The notes under the pieces: model-generated
The model's input: only the letters and a program-made list of their open reading frames with translations
Told to the model about the DNA's origin: nothing
Database searches by the model: none
Shown: piece after piece, positions 6,155-14,186 of the stretch
How positions within the stretch are numbered: the stretch's first letter is position 1
Layout: each line of letters opens with the position of its first letter
Made by a program: the position numbers and the translations under genes
Assembly: GCA_036381255.1 (NCBI GenBank)
Contig: DASVDG010000073.1
Coordinates: 1-15,545, forward strand
Direction of reading: 5' to 3'
Source of the DNA: CALBZE01 sp036381255
GTDB lineage: Bacteria; Gemmatimonadota; Gemmatimonadetes; Longimicrobiales; RSA9
Length of the DNA stretch: 15,545 nucleotides

Positions 6155-7522
6155 TCAGTCGTCGGCCCTGGCGTGGCGGGCGCGTGCCGCGAGCGCTTCG
6201 ACGCGGGGCCGGAGCGCGTCCGCGTCGAGCGACAGGATGCGGCCGTCGCGGAAGAGGACGCGGCCGCGCACGGCGGTCAGGATGACGTCCGACGCCCTCG
6301 CGGCGTGGAAGAGCGCGGACGCCGGGTCGTGGACCGGCACGACGTGCGCCCCGGCGAAGGAGACGGCGCAGAGGTCGGCGTCCTTGCCGGGCTCGAGCGA
6401 GCCGATCCGGTCGTCGAGGCCGAGGACGCGGGCGCCGTCGAGCGTCGCGAGCCGGAGCAGCGTTTCGGCGGGGAGCACGCAGCCGGAGTGGAGCCGGGCG
6501 CGCTGGAAGAGCTGCGCGAGCCGCGCCTCCTCGAAGAGGTCCAGGCGGTTGTTGCTGGCGACGGAATCGGTGCCGAGCCCGACGGCGACCCCGTCGTCGA
6601 GGAGCTCGATGAGCGGCGCGACGCCGTGGCCGAGCCGTGCGTTCGCGGCCGGGCAGTGCGCGACGGCCGCGCCGGCGTCGGCGATGCGGTGGCGGTCGTC
6701 GTCATCGATGCTGACGCAGTGGATGAGGAGCGGCCGGGTCCGGAGCACGCCGAGGCGGTCGAGCAGCTCGATGGTCGAGCGTCCGCGCGGCGGCGTCGCG
6801 ATGGCGCGGGCGCGCAGTCCTTCGGCGAAGGGGCCGCCGCCGTCGCGGACGAGCAGGGTCTCGGCCTCGGCCTCGGCGGCGTGGACCGCGACGGGCAGTT
6901 CTTCGGCGAGCGCGTAGTCGGCCGTGGCGCGGAAGAGCGCGTCGGAGACCGTGTAGGGCGCGTGGGGCGAGACGCCGACGCGAACGAGGTCGGACTCGCG
7001 GGCACGCTTCGCCTCGACCTTCCGCACCAGGCCGGCCAGGGAATCCTCCACCTGCTCCGGCGCGGGGCCGAACACCTCCTGATAGACGATGCCGCGCATC
7101 CCGGCCTCGGTCAGCGCATCGAGCGCGCCGCCGGAGTCCTCGGTCGCGCCGAACGTGGTGATCCCCGCGGCCAGCGCCTCGACGCACGTCCAGCGCGCCG
7201 CGGTGGCGTAGTCGTCGGGCGCGAATGCGGCCCGGCGCTTCGTCCGGTTCAGTCCGGGGATCCATTCGTGGAACGGCAGGTCGTCGAGGAGTCCGCGGAG
7301 GATCGAGAGCTCGGGATGGCCGTGCACGTTGACGAGGCCGGGGAGCAGCGCGGCGTCGCCGAGATCGACGGTGGCGGCGTCGGCGGGCGCGGGGACCGTG
7401 GCGGCGGGGCCGACGGCGGCGATGCGGCCGGTGTCGTCCACGAGGACCGCGCCGTCGCGGATCGGCGGCGCGGCCACGGGGAACACCCAGCGCGCGGCGT
7501 AGCGGGTGGCACGCGAGTTCAT
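6155..7522 (-). CDS. TRZ/ATZ-type amidohydrolase (MTA/SAH deaminase-like)
   Basis: A 455-residue metal-dependent hydrolase of the amidohydrolase superfamily, probably a deaminase acting on a purine-type substrate in the cytoplasm. Metal ligands are visible: His67 and His69 in LVNVHGHPEL, His214 in VAVHAAEAE, His268 in LLIHCVS, and Asp319 in GLGTDSVASNN. His187 in SPHAPYTVS matches the substrate-binding histidine of the S-adenosylhomocysteine/5'-methylthioadenosine deaminase group. PGKDADLCAV (378-387) is the usual closing beta-sandwich motif. Candidate reactions are deamination of methylthioadenosine/SAH or of aminodeoxyfutalosine (menaquinone route), or chlorohydrolase/guanine-deaminase-like chemistry; these cannot be separated by eye. 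The ATG at 7522 gives the typical N-terminus (YAARWVFPVAAPPI), but its ribosome site is poor. It lies 24 bp after the Omp85 gene and 18 bp before the CDF gene. A link to SAM recycling with the downstream methyltransferase is tempting but unproven. Confidence 0.85.
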   Translation of the reverse strand: MNSRATRYAARWVFPVAAPPIRDGAVLVDDTGRIAAVGPAATVPAPADAATVDLGDAALLPGLVNVHGHPELSILRGLLDDLPFHEWIPGLNRTKRRAAFAPDDYATAARWTCVEALAAGITTFGATEDSGGALDALTEAGMRGIVYQEVFGPAPEQVEDSLAGLVRKVEAKRARESDLVRVGVSPHAPYTVSDALFRATADYALAEELPVAVHAAEAEAETLLVRDGGGPFAEGLRARAIATPPRGRSTIELLDRLGVLRTRPLLIHCVSIDDDDRHRIADAGAAVAHCPAANARLGHGVAPLIELLDDGVAVGLGTDSVASNNRLDLFEEARLAQLFQRARLHSGCVLPAETLLRLATLDGARVLGLDDRIGSLEPGKDADLCAVSFAGAHVVPVHDPASALFHAARASDVILTAVRGRVLFRDGRILSLDADALRPRVEALAARARHARADD

Positions 7523-7546
7523 GCGAAGGAAGATGGCACCGGCGGC

Positions 7547-9349
7547 TCAGCGTGGAAAGTGGAACGCGTCGCCGGTGAGCCCGAGCTGGCGGAAGCGCGG
7601 CGCGCCCTCGGCGCGGACGCCGGCGTCGAGGCCGAGCAGCTCGCCGATCGAGATGATCAGGCGCATGTCGCGCCAGCTCGCGCCGTGTGCGACCGGCCAG
7701 GCCAGGTCGACGCGGTAGGTGGTCCGGCCGCCAGCGGGGAACGCGCCGCGCAGCCCGAGCCCGGCGGCGGCGCGCCAGCCGGAGTCGATGCCGAACGGCG
7801 CGTCGCCGGGCCAGACCCGGCCGACGTCTAGGAAGAGCGTGCCGCCGAGGTCGAGCACCTCGTGGAACGGCCAGCCGAAGTAGACGCGGTCCTCGAGCGA
7901 GAAGAGCAGCCGCCGGCCGCCGGGGAATCGGTACCGATCGTAGCCGCGGAGCCCGTGGTCGCCGCCGAGAGAGAGCTGGAACGGGGTGCGCGTCTCCCAG
8001 GCGCCCGTGCCGGTGGCGCGGAGCAGGAACGTGTGGCGCGCGAGCGCGGCGGGCCGCCAGTACGCGAGCAGCTCGCCGTCCGCGAAGATGTCCTGCCACC
8101 CGGAGGCGCCCCGGCCGGTCTCGGGTTCGCGGCGGCCGTCGACGCGGAGGTCGGCGGACACGAACAGCCTGCCCAGCTCGCGGGCGCCGTAGAATGTGAG
8201 CCCGCCGATCAGGCCGGCGTCGGAGCCGTGCGGGAACGACGCGCCGACCGCGAGCTCCACGTCGGAGCCGAGCGCGATGTCCTGCGCGCCGCGCATGCTG
8301 TCGAAGCCGCGGCGCTTGACCCACGTGATGCTGCGTCGGCCGAGGAGAAACGAGAGCCGCAGCGAGTTCAGCCGCGTCATCTGCCTGCGGACCGCGGCGA
8401 CGGCGGCTTCGTCGGCGGTCGTCACGGAGTCGTACGCATTGCCGATCACGCGCTCGATCGCCGCGTCGCCGCCCGGGTACGACAGCCCGACGTGGCCGAG
8501 CGCCGCGCCGAACGTCGTGAGGCTGCCGATCCGGCCGGAGCGCCCGACGAACGCGAGCTCGACGACCTGCTCCCGGACCGGCAGCAGCAGGTGCTCCTCG
8601 GCGGGACCGCTGAGCGCGTAGTCGAAGAACCGGTCCTGATGCCGCAGCGCCTGCCGCGCCGCCCACCGCCCCATCTCCCCGACGAACGGGTAGGCGATCG
8701 TCTGCCGCACGAAGCTGCCGGCCCGCGTCCGGCCCGCCGCCAGCTTCATGTCCCACCGGGTGCCGAAGAGCTGCGGAGTCTCGTAGCCGATGCCGTACTC
8801 CTGGTTCGCGTCCCGCTCGAGGTAGAAGAACTCCAGGAGGCGGCCGGTGCCGAGCAGATTCAGCTCGCGGAGCCGCACGCCCTCGAACTCGATGCCGTCG
8901 CTCAGCCCCACGCGCAGGTCGACCTGCGTGCTCCATTCGTCCTGCGTGTCCACGATCACGTGGTGACTGCCGTCCGGCTGCGGCACGGCGAAGATGTCGA
9001 CCCGCGACAGGAACGGATACGCCCGCAGCAGTCGCTCGGACTCCTCGAGCAGCACCGGGTCGAGGCAGTCGCCGGGGCGCACGAGCAGCTCGCGCGCGAT
9101 CACTCCGCGCCGGGTCCGGACGTGCAGCGCGTTCGCGAGACGGTACGCCCATTCGAAGCGCGCCTCGCGCGAAGGATCGCTCACATCGAAGATCGAATGG
9201 TTGTCGATGAACACCACCGAGACGACGCCGTCGTCGCACGGCGCGGCGTCCGCCGGCCGGGCCGGCGCCGCCCCGGCCGCCGGCTCCTGCGCGGAGGCGC
9301 TCACCCGGGCGAGGAGGAGGAGCGGGAGGGCGATCGCAAGGGGTTTCAT
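7547..9349 (-). CDS. Omp85/BamA-TamA family outer-membrane beta-barrel protein
   Basis: A 600-residue exported protein. Residues 1-20 are a signal peptide (hydrophobic ALPLLLLA, cleavage near SASAQ). Residues about 41-135 look like one POTRA-type periplasmic domain, starting VVSVVFIDNHSIFDV and including LLVRPGDCLDPVLLEESERLLR. Cys38 and Cys95 could form a disulfide. From about 140 the sequence alternates polar and hydrophobic residues as in a 16-strand barrel. LGGDHGLRGYDRYRFPG (461-477) resembles the conserved LRGF/VRGY loop of Omp85 proteins. Members insert or translocate outer-membrane proteins or lipids. With a single POTRA this is not the essential BamA and is closer to TamA/ShlB-like or phylum-specific members. 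Unusually, about 26 residues follow the last predicted strand (563-574), so the protein does not end in the usual aromatic residue. It is the first gene of the operon. Confidence 0.8.
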   Translation of the reverse strand: MKPLAIALPLLLLARVSASAQEPAAGAAPARPADAAPCDDGVVSVVFIDNHSIFDVSDPSREARFEWAYRLANALHVRTRRGVIARELLVRPGDCLDPVLLEESERLLRAYPFLSRVDIFAVPQPDGSHHVIVDTQDEWSTQVDLRVGLSDGIEFEGVRLRELNLLGTGRLLEFFYLERDANQEYGIGYETPQLFGTRWDMKLAAGRTRAGSFVRQTIAYPFVGEMGRWAARQALRHQDRFFDYALSGPAEEHLLLPVREQVVELAFVGRSGRIGSLTTFGAALGHVGLSYPGGDAAIERVIGNAYDSVTTADEAAVAAVRRQMTRLNSLRLSFLLGRRSITWVKRRGFDSMRGAQDIALGSDVELAVGASFPHGSDAGLIGGLTFYGARELGRLFVSADLRVDGRREPETGRGASGWQDIFADGELLAYWRPAALARHTFLLRATGTGAWETRTPFQLSLGGDHGLRGYDRYRFPGGRRLLFSLEDRVYFGWPFHEVLDLGGTLFLDVGRVWPGDAPFGIDSGWRAAAGLGLRGAFPAGGRTTYRVDLAWPVAHGASWRDMRLIISIGELLGLDAGVRAEGAPRFRQLGLTGDAFHFPR

Positions 9350-9357
9350 GATGCGAA

Positions 9358-9386
9358 GTTACACCGGTTCGCTCCGCTCGGGTCCA
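9358..9386 (-). promoter_or_regulatory. Promoter candidate for the Omp85 operon, nearly leaderless
   Basis: On the minus strand TGGACC (9386-9381) and TGTAAC (9363-9358) are separated by 17 bp, each matching four of six consensus bases. The -10 ends only 8 nt before the ATG at 9349, so transcription would start at or next to the start codon. The lack of any Shine-Dalgarno ahead of this ATG fits a leaderless transcript. Confidence 0.35.
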
Positions 9387-9473
9387 GCGTGCTCGTGGGC
9401 CGGCCGGCGCGGCGCACGCGGCGCGGTCCGCACGCGACCCGCAAGGTAGCACGCGGCGCCGGTCGCGGCATCT

Positions 9474-9493
9474 ACCGGCGGCCCGCCGCCGGT
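9474..9493. repeat. Perfect 8-bp-stem inverted repeat
   Basis: ACCGGCGG and CCGCCGGT are exact complements around CCCG. It stands between two divergent promoters, so it is not an expected terminator. It could be a protein-binding dyad or simply a by-product of GC richness. Confidence 0.3.
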
Positions 9494-9613
9494 GCGGCCG
9501 GGCCGCGGACCCGGCCGCGCCGGCACGGCGCCGAGCGGAGGAGCGGCCCTGGCGCGCCGGTGCGGCGGCCCGGGATCCGCCGTCCGAGCGGGCGGCGCCA
9601 CCTTGCCTCCGGC

Positions 9614-9643
9614 TTGACAGCGCGCGGAATCCCGCGGTAACCT
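9614..9643 (+). promoter_or_regulatory. Sigma-70-type promoter of maeB-pckA
   Basis: A perfect -35 hexamer TTGACA (9614-9619) is followed after 18 bp by TAACCT (9638-9643), which keeps the key T1, A2 and T6 of the -10 box. The start of transcription would be near 9650, giving a leader of about 50 nt. The spacer contains the dyad CGCGG-AATC-CCGCG (9623-9636), a possible regulator site. The same TTGACA-N18-TAnnnT pattern occurs ahead of the PadR gene. Confidence 0.6.
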
Positions 9644-9700
9644 AGCTTCTTTTCGAGTTTCAGCGCGGACGGCCCGCGCGGGGCAGGGAAGAGCGTTACC

Positions 9701-11980
9701 ATGGCCAACCGCCGCCAGGAGGCCCTCGAGTATCATGCCGAGGGCCGCCCGGGAAAGATTGCGATCTCGCCGACCAAGCCGGTCGGTACACAGCGTGACC
9801 TGTCGCTGGCGTACTCGCCCGGCGTCGCCGAGCCGTGTCGGGCGATCGCCCAAGACCCGGAAGAGGTCTTTCGCTACACGGCGCGCGGCAACCTCGTCGC
9901 GGTCGTCTCGAACGGCACCGCCGTGCTCGGCCTCGGCAATCTCGGTCCGCTCGGCGCCAAGCCGGTGATGGAGGGGAAGGCCGTCCTCTTCAAGCGTTTC
10001 GCAGACATCGACGTCTTCGACCTCGAGGTCGGCAGCGAGGACCCCGAGGAGATCATCCGCTTCTGCGAGTTGCTCGAGCCGACGGTCGGCGGGATCAACC
10101 TCGAGGACATCCGTGCGCCGGAGTGCTTCGCGATCGAGGAAGCGCTGCGCGAACGCCTCCAGATCCCGGTGTTTCACGACGATCAGCACGGCACCGCGAT
10201 CATCACCGGCGCGGCGCTGCTGAACGCGCTGGAGCTGACCGGGAAGTCGATCGAAGAGATTCGGGTCGTGTTCAGCGGCGCGGGCGCCGCGGCGATCGCG
10301 ACCGCCGAGCACTACATCCGTCTCGGCGTCCGTCGTGAGAACATCCTGATGTGCGACAGCAAGGGGGTGATCACGCCGGACCGCGCCGAGGACATGGACC
10401 CGTACAAGGCGCGCTTCGCGCAGGAGACCGAGCTGCGCACGCTCGCCGACGCGCTGGCGAACGCCGACGTGTTCGTCGGCCTGTCGGTCGGCGGGATCGT
10501 CTCGAAGGACATGGTCGCGTCGATGGCCGACCAGCCGATCATCTTCGCGCTCGCGAACCCGGACCCGGAGATCACGCCGGAGGAGGTCGCCGAGGTGCGG
10601 GACGACGCGATCATGGCGACGGGCCGGACCGACTACCCGAACCAGGTCAACAATGTCCTCGGCTTCCCGTTCCTCTTCCGCGGCGCGCTCGACGTGCGCG
10701 CCCGGGCGATCAACGAGGAGATGAAGATGGCGGCGACGCGGGCGCTGGCGGAGCTCGCGAAGGAGGACGTGCCCGAAGCGGTCGCCGTCGCCTACGGCCA
10801 GACGACGTTCCGCTTCGGCCGCGACTACCTGATCCCGAAGCCGTTCGACCCGCGCGTCCTGCTCTGGGTCGCGCCCGCGGTGGCGCAGGCGGCGATGGAC
10901 ACGGGCGTCGCCCGCATCCGGCTCGACCCCGAGGAGTACCGGCACCGGCTCGAGGCGCGGCTCGGCCGGACGCGCGAGGTGATGCGCGACATCATGCTGA
11001 AGGCGCGGCGCGCGCCGAAGCGGATCGTGTTCCCCGAGGGCGAGCACGAGCGGGTGATCCGGGCGGCGGCGCGGATCGTCGACGAGGGGATCGCGCGGCC
11101 GATCCTGCTGGGCCGCGAGGAGCGGATCCGGGCGCGCGCCGCCGAGCTGGGCGCGGACCTCGCCGGGATCGACGTCGTGAACCCCTGGCTGGAGGAGGAG
11201 CGGCGGCAGCGATACGCCGGCGAGCTCTACCACCGGCGCCAGCGGAAAGGGTTGACCCGTGCCGAGGCCCTGGATCGAACCCGCCAACCCATCTACTTTG
11301 CGTGCATGATGGTGGCCGCGGGCGATGCGGACGGCGTGATCGCGGGCGAGGACGCGTCGTACCCGGAGACGATCCGGCCGGCGCTCGAGGTGATCGGCAC
11401 CGCGCCGGACGTCCGGCACGTGGCCGGGCTCTACATGATGATCCTGCAGCACGACCTGATGTTCTTCGCGGACACGACGGTGAACATCGATCCGGACGCG
11501 GACACGCTGTCGGAGATCGCGTTGCTGGCGGCGGGCTTCGTGGAGCGGCTGGGGGTCGCGCCGCGCATGGCGTTGCTGTCGTTCTCGAACTTCGGCTCGG
11601 CGCGGCACCCGGAATCGGAGAAGGTGCGCCGGGCGGTGGAGCGGGTGAAGGAGCTGCGCCCGGAGCTGGTGGTCGATGGCGAGATGCAGGCGGACGCCGC
11701 GGTCGTGCCGGAGATCCTCCAGCGGCTCTACCCGTTCAGCAAGTTGCGGGAGCGGGCGAACATCCTGATCTTCCCGGACCTGAACGCGGCCAACATCGCG
11801 TACAAGCTGCTGAACCGGCTCGGCGGCGCGGAGGCGATCGGTCCGATCCTGCTCGGGATGGGACGCCCGGTGCATGTGCTCCAGCGCGGCGCGACGGCCG
11901 CCGACATCGTGAACCTGACAGCCATCGCCGTAGTGGATGCGCAGCAGCGCCCCATGCAGGCGACAACCCGAACGAGGTAA
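9701..11980 (+). CDS. maeB: NADP-type malic enzyme with phosphotransacetylase-like domain (MaeB)
   Basis: A 759-residue cytoplasmic enzyme of full MaeB length, oxidatively decarboxylating malate to pyruvate with reduction of NAD(P). The malic N-terminal domain (about 18-160) shows the catalytic tyrosine in LAYSPGVAEP (36-45), the lysine region GKAVLFKRFADID (92-104), metal ligands in INLEDIRAPECF (132-143) and FHDDQHGTAI (158-167). The NAD(P)-binding domain starts VVFSGAGAAAIA (189-200), with ALANPDPEI (283-291) later. Residues about 430-757 are homologous to phosphate acetyltransferase. In characterised MaeB proteins this domain does not make acetyl phosphate but senses acetyl-CoA and inhibits the enzyme. 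The domain looks complete. The ATG at 9701 is chosen because homology begins immediately. The GGAAGAG ribosome site is somewhat far away. It is followed by pckA after 3 bp, so the two are co-transcribed. Cofactor preference (NADP versus NAD) was not determined from the sequence. Confidence 0.95.
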   Translation: MANRRQEALEYHAEGRPGKIAISPTKPVGTQRDLSLAYSPGVAEPCRAIAQDPEEVFRYTARGNLVAVVSNGTAVLGLGNLGPLGAKPVMEGKAVLFKRFADIDVFDLEVGSEDPEEIIRFCELLEPTVGGINLEDIRAPECFAIEEALRERLQIPVFHDDQHGTAIITGAALLNALELTGKSIEEIRVVFSGAGAAAIATAEHYIRLGVRRENILMCDSKGVITPDRAEDMDPYKARFAQETELRTLADALANADVFVGLSVGGIVSKDMVASMADQPIIFALANPDPEITPEEVAEVRDDAIMATGRTDYPNQVNNVLGFPFLFRGALDVRARAINEEMKMAATRALAELAKEDVPEAVAVAYGQTTFRFGRDYLIPKPFDPRVLLWVAPAVAQAAMDTGVARIRLDPEEYRHRLEARLGRTREVMRDIMLKARRAPKRIVFPEGEHERVIRAAARIVDEGIARPILLGREERIRARAAELGADLAGIDVVNPWLEEERRQRYAGELYHRRQRKGLTRAEALDRTRQPIYFACMMVAAGDADGVIAGEDASYPETIRPALEVIGTAPDVRHVAGLYMMILQHDLMFFADTTVNIDPDADTLSEIALLAAGFVERLGVAPRMALLSFSNFGSARHPESEKVRRAVERVKELRPELVVDGEMQADAAVVPEILQRLYPFSKLRERANILIFPDLNAANIAYKLLNRLGGAEAIGPILLGMGRPVHVLQRGATAADIVNLTAIAVVDAQQRPMQATTRTR

Positions 11981-11983
11981 AGA

Positions 11984-13579
<1,596 letters not shown>

Positions 13580-13612
13580 CTCCGCCAGGAGCCCCACGCT
13601 CCGACTCTCCTC

Positions 13613-13660
13613 GGCGACGGGGGCGCCGCGGCATTCGAGTGCCGCGGCGCCCCCGTCGCC
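13613..13660 (+). terminator. Perfect 21-bp hairpin after pckA
   Basis: Positions 13613-13633 and 13640-13660 are exact reverse complements around the loop TTCGAG, beginning 33 nt after the pckA stop. The stem is very stable and almost all GC. There is no T run afterwards, so it resembles the U-less terminators or 3'-end stabilising hairpins seen in some high-GC bacteria rather than a textbook intrinsic terminator. Confidence 0.75.
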
Positions 13661-13696
13661 GCATCCTCGCCGCGCACGTGCGCCGCCCGCCGCGTG

Positions 13697-13787
13697 CGTC
13701 GATCTCCCGCGCACGGATCCCTTGAAGTCGGAGCTCGTCCGTCCGGTCGACTCGCCCGTCGATCCTCCCGCGCACGGAACCCTTGAC
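13697..13787 (+). repeat. Imperfect direct repeat (about 30 bp, two copies)
   Basis: Copy 1 is 13697-13726 and copy 2 is 13757-13787, about 60 bp apart. They share CGTCGATC, CTCCCGCGCACGGA and CCCTTGA with one indel and one or two changes. Copy 2 carries the -35 hexamer TTGACA of the PadR promoter. Copy 1 has TTGAAG in the same place but no -10 behind it. This looks like a local duplication that produced or copied the promoter's upstream half. Confidence 0.6.
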
Positions 13788-13812
13788 ATTCTGGGTATCC
13801 GGGCCGTACCGT
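13783..13812 (+). promoter_or_regulatory. Promoter of the padR-permease operon
   Basis: A perfect TTGACA (13783-13788) is followed after 18 bp by TACCGT (13807-13812), retaining T1, A2 and T6 of the -10 box. The leader to the PadR ATG would be about 23 nt. The -10 lies inside the palindrome at 13806-13819, so a bound repressor would block it directly. Confidence 0.6.
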
Positions 13813-13819
13813 GCGGTAC
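13806..13819. promoter_or_regulatory. Palindromic operator candidate over the PadR promoter -10
   Basis: GTACCG-TG-CGGTAC is a perfect 14-bp dyad that covers the -10 box and transcription start region. PadR proteins bind dyads as dimers and typically repress their own operon. Placement 22 bp ahead of the padR ATG makes autoregulation the natural reading. The sequence is not the ATGT-N8-ACAT site of classical PadR, but operator sequences vary widely in this family. Confidence 0.5.
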
Positions 13820-13841
13820 CTAGACAATCGAGGGCAGAGGC

Positions 13842-14177
13842 ATGACCAAGGGCAGGCCGGACCATCTGCACGGGACGCTGGACGCGCTGATCCTGAAGAC
13901 GCTGTCGCGGGGGCCGCGCCACGGGTACGGGATCGCGCGCTGGCTGGAGGAGACGACGGACGACGTACTCCGGATCGAGGAGGGCTCGCTCTACCCGGCG
14001 CTGTACCGGTTGGAGAAGCGCGACTGGATCGAGGCGGAGTGGGGCACGTCGGAGCTGGGGCGTCGGGCGAAGTTCTATCGGTTGACGGTGCGGGGTTGGG
14101 CGGCGCTGGAGCGGGAGACGGCCGAGTGGGCGCGGTTCTCGGCGGCCGTATCGCGCGTGCTGCTGGCGGCGGTGTAG
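13842..14177 (+). CDS. PadR family transcriptional regulator
   Basis: A 111-residue winged-helix DNA-binding protein of the short PadR subfamily. HLHGTLDALILKTLSRGPRHGYGIARWLEE (8-37) forms the opening helices of the family. LRIEEGSLYPALYRLEKRDWIEAEW (43-67) is the recognition helix and start of the wing, and GRRAKFYRLTVRGWAALE (73-90) completes the wing with the typical K-x-Y-x-L-T-x-x-G pattern. A short C-terminal helix serves for dimerisation. The ATG at 13842 has AGAGG 5 nt upstream. It is followed 9 bp later by an ADOP permease, the arrangement very common in Acidobacteriota and Gemmatimonadota, where it is thought to repress the permease in response to an unknown ligand. Confidence 0.93.
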   Translation: MTKGRPDHLHGTLDALILKTLSRGPRHGYGIARWLEETTDDVLRIEEGSLYPALYRLEKRDWIEAEWGTSELGRRAKFYRLTVRGWAALERETAEWARFSAAVSRVLLAAV

Positions 14178-14186
14178 GGGTGGGTG

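Larger units (their letters stand above)
9350..9700. other. Divergent intergenic region between the Omp85 operon and maeB
   Basis: This 351-bp stretch holds no gene that I can support. It contains the minus-strand promoter candidate close to the Omp85 start and the plus-strand maeB promoter at 9614-9643. It also has a compact hairpin at 9474-9493 (ACCGGCGG-CCCG-CCGCCGGT) and a dyad inside the maeB promoter spacer. The middle part (9390-9600) is about 80% GC with several weaker inverted repeats, which is expected by chance at this composition. Confidence 0.6.

Noticed and set aside
5267..7831. 854-codon plus-strand frame opposite the CDF and amidohydrolase genes
   Set aside because: It is an Asp/Glu/Gly/Arg-rich antisense shadow with no recognisable motif, while the minus strand has two full conserved families.
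11252..11257. TTGACC inside maeB as an internal promoter for pckA
   Set aside because: No -10-like hexamer occurs at 16-18 bp, and pckA is only 3 bp from maeB with an evident upstream promoter.
11272..11283. GGATCGAACCCG resembles the T-arm of a tRNA on the minus strand, as in an integration site
   Set aside because: No acceptor, D or anticodon arm can be built around it, and it encodes conserved residues of the phosphotransacetylase-like domain of MaeB.
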